Assembly (NCBI RefSeq): GCF_037975245.1
Contig: NC_092569.1
Coordinates: forward strand, 25,867,168 to 25,931,167
Direction: 5' to 3'
Length of the DNA stretch: 64,000 bases
DNA from: Apostichopus japonicus
Lineage: Eukaryota > Echinodermata > Holothuroidea > Aspidochirotida > Stichopodidae
Both the position numbers and the translations under genes were made by a program. The notes beneath the pieces were generated by a model, which was not told where the DNA came from, made no database searches, and saw only the letters and a program-made list of their open reading frames with translations. Shown here in pieces: positions 1 through 10,791 of this stretch. Each line of letters opens with the position of its first letter. The first letter of the stretch is position 1.

Positions 1-272
1 ACCTATTTCTTCTGTTTTTACGTCCTCCTGCTTCCGAGGGCTTCTTCGGTATATCCTGAGTGGATACGTCGGACTTTTAATACTTACTATGAAGACTGTG
101 TGGATAATCTTATAATTCAGCTGAAGCAAAGCCACATAAGATTTGCGTCTTGAATTAGGTCTTCATGCGTTGCTTTGAAAAATACCAAGAAGTTACTAAT
201 CAAAATAAGAACACGAAATTAAGTAAAATATTTCCAAGACTAATATCTGTTAGAATCAGATGTCAGATACGG
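1..272. repeat. Direct repeat, left copy (partner 665-850)
   Basis: Positions 1-145 and 229-272 match 665-850 closely, for example the shared stretch reading GAAGACTGTGTGGATAA and the stretch TTTCCAAGACTAATATCTGT. The left copy has about 83 extra bases (146-228) that are missing from the right copy. This looks like a local duplication with a later indel. No coding potential is visible in either copy. Confidence 0.8.
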
Positions 273-507
273 AAACAACAATGTGCTAAGTAATACCTTT
301 AGTAGAAAGCTGTACATTGGTGTCTTGTTCCGTGGACTTGGGGTTTCCATGAGTGGTAGTCTCCTCGTTTGAAGGCTGTTCTGATTTGTCACCTATTGTT
401 AGTAATGATATATGTAAAACAAACTTTAGAAATGTCTTTTAGGTTTACATTCCTTCATTTGCGTTTGCGACATTTCAGCGACATTCATTTTCGTATTCCT
501 TTGAGTA

Positions 508-600
<93 letters not shown>

Positions 601-612
601 TATCATCATCAT
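508..612. repeat. (TCA)n trinucleotide microsatellite
   Basis: About 30 nearly perfect TCA/ATC units. Read in one frame they give a poly-serine open reading frame, which is a by-product of the repeat and not a gene. The tract lies between the two copies of the direct repeat (1-272 and 665-850). Confidence 0.95.
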
Positions 613-664
613 TATTATAATCAGCATCAAACTCAAGCACCGATCTAAATATTCCTGACGTCTA

Positions 665-850
665 CCCTGTTTTACTTATTTTTTTTTACCTCCTGCTTCC
701 TAGTGTTTCTTCGGTATGTCCTGGGTGTATACGTCGGACTCTTAATACATATAATGAAGACTGTGTGGATAACCTTATAATTCAGCTGAAGCAAAGCAAT
801 ATAAGATATTTCCAAGACTAATATCTGTTGGAATCAGATGTCAGGTACGG
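665..850. repeat. Direct repeat, right copy (partner 1-272)
   Basis: Second copy of the sequence at the window start, lacking the internal 83 bases. About 663 bases separate equivalent points of the two copies. Confidence 0.8.
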
Positions 851-2083
851 AAGTCTGTTCAATAAGATTAAACCCACAAACTTATTTGACTTGGTTTGGT
901 TATTCCTTTATGTTGAGACAACAAAGTGTTCTGTTATTTTCAAGTATTTTATCGATTGATCGCTAACTTCAAACGGGTTACAGTAAACCGTTTCTTATAA
1001 TTTACCAATTTTTCACAGTCTACCAGATGAAGATATATGCAAATTAAACTCACATGTAAGATCTAAGGAATAGTTAACATTAAAAAAAATAATAGTTTTT
1101 GAAAACCAAATCAAGACATGGTACTCAGTGGCAAATATAAGTATAGTCTAGAAACACCGTTTGCTATTGAGAAAAAAAAGAAGATTAGATTTTTAGACCA
1201 GTGGAAGAGCATTCGAATGGGAGGTATCACATTGTTTTCTCTAACGAATTCTATGTTAAAGAGATATTACTTGTTGAAAATATTTGATAAACTTTAATTT
1301 GCTTATACAATTGTTGATTATACTAATTACAACGTTCAGCATACGAAATTAAATGGTAAATGATTTTTAAATTAAATTATTTTGTGTTTAATTAAGGACG
1401 CCATTATACCATTACCTTGTGTTGCAGTTGATGGGTGTGATGTCTGTTGATAACCGGGACATGGTCCAAAATTCTTATCTGTTCACAATGAATATAAAGC
1501 AACATTCGACATATTCATAGCATTAAAAAAAAGAGTAATCTTTTAAGCATAACGTTGAAACGTACAACGTTAGAAAAAATATCTGACTGATCATAACCGC
1601 TGCTGCACAAAGTCGGGTAAAATGTTTAACTCCAAACAACGTATCATTAGTTAAATGATCCCTGGAGTAGACACTACTTAAAGTTTCTTGCGTGACTCAT
1701 TGTGACTGAAATTATTTGGTTATTATATGTTTTATTTGATATGATCTTCTGATATTTGTTTTTTCTACTTTTATATTTGAAATGTTTTATATTTAACCTG
1801 TTATAAATAAATGAAATGAAATTTGCTCAGTTTCACCGACATACATTTATTAAATTACAGTTATTATTTTAAATGTAGCGTCAAGTAATGATAAGCATCA
1901 TTTCGTCCAAATGTGTGAATTTCATACAAATAAATCATACTATACCAGAAATGGATTCATTTACATATTAAGACGGACTGCACTGGCTGGACACACTGCA
2001 CATACTTTTAATCCCAAAAATTATCATAAGCCTATAGATACACAGTGAGCTACATAAGCATATATTACACATTTAACATGCAT
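851..2083. other. Intergenic, nothing recognised
   Basis: AT-rich sequence with frequent stops in all frames. I see no exon, RNA gene or clear repeat here. Confidence 0.6.
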
Positions 2084-2091
2084 ATCTTGAC

Positions 2092-2291
2092 CAGGGGCAC
2101 AAACTCGTATGTTACTAATCAAGGGGGCTCAGTTCACCTCCTCCCCTTTGCTGACAGACAGAATATTGCAGCAAACAAGAGCTGTTGGTTTGAACCAAAA
2201 TAGTGAAAGAGAGAGAAATCAACCCTCCCCTTAGTTCCCTTCCTTGGTGGCATCTTAGACGCCCCATCCCGAAAAAAGTGTTTGCGCCCCT
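2092..2291. mobile_element. 200-bp hAT-like MITE with 8-bp target-site duplication
   Basis: The left end reads CAGGGGCACAAACTC and the right end, reverse-complemented, reads AGGGGCGCAAACAC, giving imperfect terminal inverted repeats. ATCTTGAC is repeated exactly at 2084-2091 and 2292-2299. An 8-bp duplication and a CAGGGGC terminus are typical of hAT transposons; at 200 bp with no transposase this is a non-autonomous copy. The terminal G expected at the right end is absent. Confidence 0.8.
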
Positions 2292-2299
2292 ATCTTGAC

Positions 2300-3246
2300 A
2301 AAACACACATATGAACATTATTTTAACTGTGCCGTTTTACAACATTTTCATAAAAGAAAAAGAGATCAAAGTACAGTATAAATCTGTTTGAAAGTACAAT
2401 CTATTTGTAATCTATTTATCGAACAAGCTAGACAAATTTTATAAATTTAAAAAACTATTATTAAATCATTTAATGACATGTGCGTAATACTTTGTAATAT
2501 TTTCTTCATTATGTTTTATTGAAAACCTTTTTGAGATTTGGTCGAAAACACCTACCAAAGCTACTTTTTATTACTCAAAATAAGGGGTTTTTCAATCTTT
2601 TTTGGCGTCAAGAAAGGCAAAACAAAGGTTAAACTAGTCATCTGTTTCCTGTAATTCTTTTTTTTTACACAATGATCATATATAGGGTTTACAAAGATAT
2701 TTTGCAAAGAGATAATAACAAACGACCTGTATTAGATATGATATTATGTAAAATATTCAATGTGATGAGAAATGCTTACTTGTCGACAGGGTGACAGCAC
2801 AAAGATAGAAAATCAAAATAATGATGATTTTTGCCTTCCGGATCTTCATCTTCATTTTCCTGTTGTAAATTTAGTCAACACAAAATTCCCCAACGATCAT
2901 TTGAATCCTCTAACACCAACAGCTGTAACTATTTTAAATTCATTTGCGGAATCACACACGTATTCCTTACCACTTCAAGGTGTGGTCATTAGGCAGACCA
3001 ATCAAATCAGTTCTTTTTAAAATGGCGTAGATTGTGTAATCATCCAACCAAACAACGATTGGATCATGATATACGTAATTTCAAGCAGTTTTTTTTATTT
3101 GATAAAACAAAATGGCCTTGGAATCACCAATGGATCTTTCAGAAATTTTTTTTTTTTTTACAGGTTGGGATGTTTGGCACCGCATGGAAAGACGGCATAG
3201 GATAATGACACATGGAATAAGGAGTAGACAAGTAGACAAGTGTAAT
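2300..3246. other. Intergenic, no gene seen
   Basis: AT-rich. A short open frame at 2772-3020 has no recognisable motif and no splice context, and I do not call it a gene. Several T homopolymers are present. Confidence 0.5.
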
Positions 3247-3929
3247 TGGTATTACCCTTAATATATTTAGGTTAAGCAAAGATGAACATTATAAAACCTG
3301 CTGATATTGTTGGTATTAGCCTTAATAACTTTAGGTTAACCAAAAATGAACATGATAAAACGTGCTGGTGTTCTTGGTATTAGCCTTAATATCTTTAGGT
3401 TAAGCAAGGATGAACATGATAAAAGGTGATTGAGTTGTTGGTATTAACCTTAATATACTTAGGTTTACCAAGGCTTAATATTATAAAACGTGTTGGAGTT
3501 ATGATTATTAGCCTTAATTTCTTTAAGTTAATCAAGGATGAACATGAGAAAACGTGCTGGTGTTATTCGTATTGGCTTTAATATCTTTAGGTTAACCAAG
3601 AATGAACATGATCAAACGTGCTGGTGTTATTGGTATTAGCCTTAATATATGTAGGTTAACTAAAGATGAGCATGGTAAAGCGTGCTAGTGTTATTGGTAT
3701 AAGCCCTTAATATCTTAAGGTTAACCAAGGATGAACATGATAAAACGTGCTGGTGATATTTGAATTAGGCTTAATATATTTTGGTTAACCACGGATGAAC
3801 ATGATAAAACGTGCTGGAGTTATTGGTATTAGCCTTAACTTATTTAGGTTAACCAAGGATGAACATGACAAAACGTGCTGGTGTCATTGGTAATAGCTAT
3901 AATATCTTTAGGATAACCTCGGATGACGC
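3247..3929. repeat. 64-bp minisatellite, about 10.7 copies
   Basis: Tandem units of 64 bp begin TTGGTATTAGCCTTAATATC and contain a central GGTTAACCAAGGATGAACATG and a terminal ACGTGCTGGTGTTA. Copies differ by several substitutions each, and some carry one-base indels (for example the unit starting near 3695), so the array is old. It is non-coding and intergenic. Confidence 0.92.
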
Positions 3930-4169
3930 AAGACCCAAGTACCAATGAACAGTCCTCATGTTTGAAGCCAAGAAAAACGATATCATAGTTTACATAATTG
4001 CTCAATCTAGCAAATGCACCTTTTATTTATTTTTTTCACTATCGTTGAAAATGATGAAACGACTATTTTTCTATTTCAGCTAAGAGCAGTAAACGCCAAT
4101 GATAGGCGAAAGTAATAAAGCCATCTAAAAGCCAATTGTACAATACCATATTCTTTCTTCTAACATATT

Positions 4170-4450
4170 AAGTGAAGCATTATTTATTATTTTAATATTG
4201 ACGCAGATTATTCTCTGAAAAAGAACAGTGAACTATTGGTATATATTACGCTCATTGAATTATTAACAATCGTTTTATTTGCTCTTTTTATTTCAATATC
4301 CTTAGAGTAGAAAAACCTTTGTTTATACGTTATAAAGTCAGAATGGACCTGCAGTTATCATATACGTGATAAATATCACTTATCATTTCTTCATTAGTGA
4401 TTTTCATAGAGCCGGAGATCTATGACTTTTTAAATAAATCACTAAACAAT
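4170..4450. repeat. Dispersed repeat copy 1 (partner 5587-5888)
   Basis: Starts with TTATTATTTTAATATTG and runs through GAAAAAGAACAGTGAACTAT, AACCTTTGTTTATACGTTAT and CATAGAGCCGGAGATCTAT. It matches 5587-5835 over about 250 bp with small changes. There is no open reading frame. It may be a non-autonomous transposon. Confidence 0.75.
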
Positions 4451-5586
4451 GGCAGATATCTGCAATAAGGCAAGATGGTGGAGGTGTCGTCATGGAAATC
4501 AATGGCATCATTAACGAAGTTTTTACATAATAGTCATACAATTCAACCAATATTAATTACTGATCAAACCGAATATCGATTTCATATCTGTTGTACACAA
4601 ATTTAGCGTATTGTTAGTGCGGGAGTAACTGACTTGGTAAGTTTATTGCTCACTAAACTGACCGTTGGTGGGAAGTAGGTACTATGACAGTAACTTATAG
4701 TGTGATATAAATGAATACTTTATATGACTTTATCATATTAAATACAAATATTAGATGTTGACCACTTCTAATTTTCAGAGTAATAAATTCTTGTACAATA
4801 GAGAATGATCATTGTAACATGCTTCCTTCAATTGGGATATCAGATCATACAACGTCTTGATGGATCAGATGTTTTTCCCGGGTCAATTTAGAAGAGATAT
4901 TAGTGGGAGTGGATCTCTGTCTTGGTGACATATTCCGCGCAGAACAATAGGTCCATCCGTTTAGGTACAGCACGGTTAGCGTTCCACTCTGTATTTTCTA
5001 ACGTAATTACGAGAAACAGAAAATTGTTTAAATACTTGCTTAACTTTGCGAATCTGAAGATTAGATGTTGTAAAAGTCTTGGAATAGAGGATATGAGGCG
5101 GGCATAATGTACGGTGACTATTCATATAAACTGCCCTCTTGATTTTTGATCTTCATCTCTGTTTGTAGTTGCATGTTTTAATACATGACGTCACCGAACA
5201 AAAGTGGTAAAATATAAAATATTGCTTCTCTATATATTTTGTTCTTCACATCCTTACAGTGCGGTTTCCATATTACATGTATGTGAAAAGCTGTGAAAGA
5301 AAAAACCCTAAGAGATGCCAAGTAGCTTAAGTAGTAGGTTGCTCTCAAATATATATCAAAATAAGAAAATTAATAGAAGAATAAATATTAATGAATCCTA
5401 GCTCACCCACAAAGAACACATTGTATATCTGTGTTGATCTTTTCGATCGAGTTTTATCTTTCATTGTGTCAGCAAATCCCCTGTACGTTTTTTATGTCTG
5501 AATGAAAAACATTACACTAAATTTACGTAATGTCAATATTTAACATGTAAAGGCTATTTATGCGTGGTATTGTTAGAGAGCCATAA

Positions 5587-5888
5587 ATTATTATTTTAAT
5601 ATTGGCGCTTCTGATTCTCTGAAAAAGAACAGTGAACTATTGGTAATATATATTTCGTTCATTGAATTATTAACAATCGTTTTCCATTTGCTCTTTTTAT
5701 TTAAATAGCCTTTAGAGTAGAAAAACCTTTGTTTATACGTTATAAAGTTAGAATGGACATGCAGTTATTATATACGTGATAAATATCACTAATCATTTCT
5801 TCATTAGTAACTTTTCATAGAGCCGGAGATCTATTCTGTCTTTATAACGTATAAACAAAGGTTTTCGTGTTCTAAAGGCTATTGAAAT
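5587..5888. repeat. Dispersed repeat copy 2 with internal hairpin
   Basis: Second copy of the 4170-4450 element. Here the stretch 5699-5747 returns inverted at 5840-5888 (AACCTTTGTTTATACGTTAT against ATAACGTATAAACAAAGGTT), so this copy can fold into a hairpin with a ~49-bp stem and ~92-base loop. Copy 1 lacks the inverted arm, so the arm was gained by copy 2 or lost from copy 1. Confidence 0.75.
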
Positions 5889-5967
5889 AAATCACTAAAC
5901 ATAGGTAGATATCTGAATGCTTGCCGAGCTTTGCAAATCTGAAGATTCACCAGATGCACACAGAGAC

Positions 5968-6233
5968 AACAGTAACTATTGTAAATCTTAAAGTTTTGTA
6001 CCACAATAAAAGCTGTGTCGTTCTATAAATCAGTAGCATGTGCTATTAGGATTACAGTAGAACTGAGGATATTTGTAATCCCAACAAATCAAGTTTAATG
6101 AATTTGTTGGGAGTACACATAGCCTCAGTTCTCACTGTAATCCTAAAAGCACATGCTACCGATTCAACAGATAAATCAGTACGATCCAGCTTTTACTGTG
6201 TTGCAAAACTTTAATAAGAGTTACAGTAATTAT
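5968..6233. mobile_element. Fold-back element, copy 1 (long inverted repeats)
   Basis: The left half (5968-6080) and right half (6115-6233) are imperfect reverse complements, sharing for example CAATAAAAGCTG / CAGCTTTTACTG and AGCATGTGCT / AGCACATGCT, plus ATTACAGTAGAACTGAGGAT / CCTCAGTTCTCACTGTAAT. The element is almost entirely palindromic, as in MITE or fold-back DNA transposons. A related copy is at 30545-30830. Confidence 0.8.
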
Positions 6234-6238
6234 TTTAG

Positions 6239-6250
6239 TGCGCATGCGCG
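6239..6250. promoter_or_regulatory. NRF1-type palindromic motif
   Basis: TGCGCATGCGCG fits the NRF1 consensus YGCGCAYGCGCR exactly, in an otherwise AT-rich region. No first exon could be assigned beside it, so the regulatory role is conjecture. Confidence 0.3.
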
Positions 6251-9200
6251 GTACAATAATTGGATTACTAGCCCGCTCCATCATCTTCATGGCTGGCTGG
6301 TGCATGCCTGCTGAACATACACTCTTAATAACAATCTCAAATTCACAGGTTGGTTACGCAAGACAAAATCCAGACTTAGATTGCAAAGAATTGTGGCGAC
6401 AAATTACTTAATAGCCTAGCCTAGCTTTGGCGTCAGCAAACTGCCTGACAGTACAACCAGGCACATTGCTTGCAGCAGCCATTTGCTACCAAGGTTAGCT
6501 AAAAGTATTAGAAAATTAATTAGGGAGCAGTTAGTGACGCAACGCCTCTTGTAACGTTCTTAATGTGACATGGCGTTATATTACTATGGCCGTGTATGCC
6601 ATATATTTCGTGTTTTTGATGATGATAAACCAGGGCCAGGAAATCGACCAAGCGGTTTTTAATAGACCGGAGGATGTTACATTTGCAATTATAGAATATT
6701 GGCCTACATTTATACGTTAGATTAATCGTCTAGTAGACCTTCGATGCAAAGCACCGTATGTTCGTAAAATTTCGCTAACTATGCGACGATGCAGTAACGT
6801 TAACATGTTGTTGAAGTTTACCAGTCCAGGACTCTGTGTACTTCTGCCACGTCCGAAACAGGCGTTATTCGAGATTGACAGCTTGGTTGTGATGGGTTTA
6901 GTCATAGTTTCTTCGTTTATATTGCAGGCGCATGTACTGTTTATAAATATTACACAATATAGCCTAGCTTTGTTCTACGTTAAAGAACCAAACGCCGAAC
7001 TGACTTCTTCGTTACCGAAATAAGTTCAAAAGGGTCGCAGTAACAATTAAAGACCCCTCCATTGAATATTAACAACTGCTTACTTTGACCTTCACCACGC
7101 GCTTCAATGGCATGTGTTTGTATACAAATACAGTTGTTATAGGTACTGTGAATTGGTTGGTTCATTAGTTAATTTCACATGAATGCCGTTTTGTGGTCTA
7201 TTGTGGTATAGTTCTTCTATTCCTGTGCGAACTTTACAACATAACCAAAAACCAAATTGCAATGCATTCTACAGCACCTGTTTTCGTACACGGTTGTATT
7301 CCAATTATGATGACGTTTAGCTAGGCACGTGTTGATTCTTTGTTGTCTTTAGAATCAACATAAACACAAAACAGAGACAATTCCAATAGTCTCCACATTT
7401 AAAAGAACTTAACAGCATGACTATCATATCAAAATATATAGAAATTGAAACAAATTATTAAAAACAAATAAAAACATCAAGTAATTTGGCTTCTATGATA
7501 CTACGGCGTCAGATGTAAGGAGACGTCTTTTTATGAAATTACATAGTGACACAGCTTTTTACATTTGAACTAATCGAGGCTTCACTTAAAGAAAGATGGC
7601 GGTATTTAAATACAAAATGGAGCGTTATCGATGAATAACTTATTGAAGAGACACCTGTTACGCAATATTTAGCAAGGACGTTTGGATTGAATTCTAAAGT
7701 GAAAGATGAGTAGCTTCAATTAGAACACTATCAGCGAAGAACCTCAAAATAATCTTAAAGTGATCAACAATTAATTACACTACATAATATGAATCAATTT
7801 GAGCAACATAGCAATCATATCCACATTTAAATAGTTCTTCAGAAACCAAATTAAATAACGCAATATCCAAGCAGTATCTATTAATGTCCCTATAAAAAAT
7901 ATACGACATATGAAACAAGTGAACTAAATATAATTACAAAAAATTCTAGAAATATTCCGATAAAGAATGTGTGGATATTTTGTGAAGCCTGCAGCAACCA
8001 TGGTGGCGGGCCTTTCTCTCATATCAAATGTGTCTAGAAGAAAGTGTTAATAGTTCAGCAAGCTGTTTCGACATTGAAGAACAGAAGTTTATAAATATAA
8101 AAACACGTAGTTTGATGGAAATATCTGTTACTAGTTTAGCTTTAAAGAATTTTCAGGACACATAATGAGTAGGAAATATTGAGTTCGAATACTTTGTACC
8201 ACCCGAAATTCATTAGGTTCTACGTTCAACATTTCGTTTCATTTCAAATAATGAGCTAAACTTCCAACATTCAGTTTAATACCAATCTCAATTTTTAATA
8301 TGAATTTTGCATTCATGAGGTTTTAATTAATACAATATATTTGTCAAGTCTCTTGTCGTAAATTATTTGATAAGCAACGCTCATTTGGTAAACAAAATCT
8401 ACGAAATTTTACTTAATTTTATTTATTTAACTTCAAGAAAAACAAAACAAGCAACAACTTCCTTTAAGTTATGTAACACTGTGAACAATTGAATAATAGG
8501 CATATGTCTTAATATTACAAATTCGAGTTTAGTTCATTCATTTCTGAATTGACAGGTTTCTTTCAAAAATGCGGAACATTGATCATAAGGTATGTGTCAC
8601 AAGAAGAGGAAGGTTTTATATTGGAAGAGAAAACCTATTGATATTTATAAACACAAAAATATGAAATAATTGAATGAATACAAATATCAACATTTTTTTC
8701 AACGAAACGTGGTAAATCATCAATGCAAATGTTTTTTTTATAAATGGTGTATCTAGTGATAATTTGTCATTATGGTAGTAATATGTCGTGTATATAAGAC
8801 AGTATACTAAAATTTACTTAAAAGGTGAATTGATATGTATTTCTTTTATTCCAAATTTCTTCTGCCTTTCCTAGTTTGGTTATAACTAACCTATTACACA
8901 TCAATTTTATAACTGCATGCTACTATAATAGGAAAATCCGTTCATTAGTTTTCTGATGCGTACCGATTGTATTCTAACATAATTTCTCCTTTGTTTTTAT
9001 GGTATATTTACTTTGGAATGGTAGTTAATAAAACAAAACGTTGTTCCTTTACCAGGCTTAAGACGTGGGCGAAGATATGGGGATGAATTAACGTTTAGAA
9101 TGACACAAGTACTAGCGATTATTATTTTTAGTATAATTGGCTATGTAAAGATAATATGTTTTATGATCTAAAAATGTTGCTGCTGATTGTTTATTGATGT

Positions 9201-10546
9201 TCTCACTAATATAAATAATTATGAATATTTATGAATATTTTCTCAGCTATTGGAATAGATCAATATATATTCTCATAATTAATACTACTTGTTTCATATA
9301 TACATATATTCCAATATATATTCCCCATACATATATTGCCATCAAGAATATTAATGTTGCCAATCGTGTTTATACATGGATGTTGCTATCAAATATTTTA
9401 CAACTTTACAGGTAAACCCAACCAGAGGGGAATAATACCAATGAACGGCAATACAAACAATGTCATGTGACTTCAAAACCACATCATTTGTTCTTTTTTC
9501 TTCTTCTTCTTCTTTGCAAAGTCTATGAACGGACCTGCCTTCATCATATCATGAAAATGAAATTCAAGTTTTACATCGGCTTTCGGAGCTGGTCATAATG
9601 ATTAAGCAATCATGTGTTTCTTTGCTGTGCTTGTTATTATCTTTGGTTCATATCAAAGCAGGGAGTCATTATGTTTAAGGATCTTCTTTTCTATATACTT
9701 CATGGCCGAACCATGCCTTGCTTCTTACGTTACCAAAATAAACAAGTCCATATATCCTCTATGGAAAAACTACATATTGAGAGGTGTTTCTATATTTATA
9801 TGTGTTTGTCCCAATTGGGTAGATTAATTTAAAGCCATATACAGAGGTTGAAGTACTGTTAGGAACAGTCTAGTTTAATTAATTAAACCATAATATGTTT
9901 TATTGAAGATATAATTACTTAGTGAAATAACATTATCTTGAATTGAGAATATCAGTTACCGTTATTTGAATGCTAAGCATATGAAGAAAAGGTGCTGAAC
10001 AGTTGTCATTTACCAATACATAAAAAGTCAATATATTGCAACGGATTGTATATTTAAATATTTATAAATACGTACATAAAAGGCACATGGAGGCTGGAAC
10101 TTTACAACGTTAAACGGTAAAGCAATATTGATGGATTAAGTCAAGCAGGTTATATGGATATATATAGATAAAAGGAACAAAAGAGTAACGTTTAACCCAG
10201 CAAGCTAGTTTACATAGTTTTTTTTTCTATGCCAACAACCCCTGGGGATGTATTTTTCAGTAAGACAAAGATTGTGCCTTTTACATGATGTAGGGTATGG
10301 TTTTAGTGTATGCAAGGATTCTTCGTTCAGGGTGTATGGTAGCGTGTATTGGCAAAAACCAAAGAAATAACTAATTTGTTGTTGTTCGGACTGCGGGAAT
10401 AGGAAAAGCTGTGACATGACAACATATATGCACCGATCGTGCTTGCTGACACGTTATATTGAACGAGTAATTAGTGACAGCCAAATAATATTTTCTAGTC
10501 TATACACATTTATATCGATCGCGTATACAATCCAGCAGATGCATAT
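6251..10546. other. Intergenic region 3' of FREP1, no gene recognised
   Basis: AT-rich with several short open frames (for example 6781-7023, 9612-9827 and, on the minus strand, 10205-10417). None has a recognisable domain, a convincing splice context or any codon-usage signal. The FREP1 3' UTR must lie just below 10547, but no clear AATAAA was identified on the minus strand. Confidence 0.5.
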
Positions 10547-10791
10547 CTAGACAGGTCGTATCTTCATCTCAGTGTACAAGATACCAGTCGAGCCCGCAGG
10601 CAGATCATACCAGTATATTCCTGAAGGAGATGGACCAAGGTAGACACCATTGAGATTAGAGAATGCACAGTCATTGAACCACCAACCACCTTTGTAAATG
10701 TCAGCACAGTTACGATTACTTCCAGCATCATTGTCCCTATCGATGGTGCTGAAGTTATGATTCAGATGATATCGCAGCTCATCTCCTAAAC
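10547..10791 (-). CDS. FREP1 exon 6, C-terminal fibrinogen subdomain and stop
   Basis: 245 bases, phase 1 in. It contains the calcium-binding loop DRDNDAGSNRNC and the GGWWFNDCAFSNLNGVY signature, and ends TEMKIRPV with TAG at 10549-10547. All landmark residues of a ligand-binding fibrinogen C-terminal domain are present. Confidence 0.9.

Noticed and set aside
369-620. Poly-serine open reading frame
   Set aside because: Produced by the (TCA)n microsatellite; no homology or splice support.
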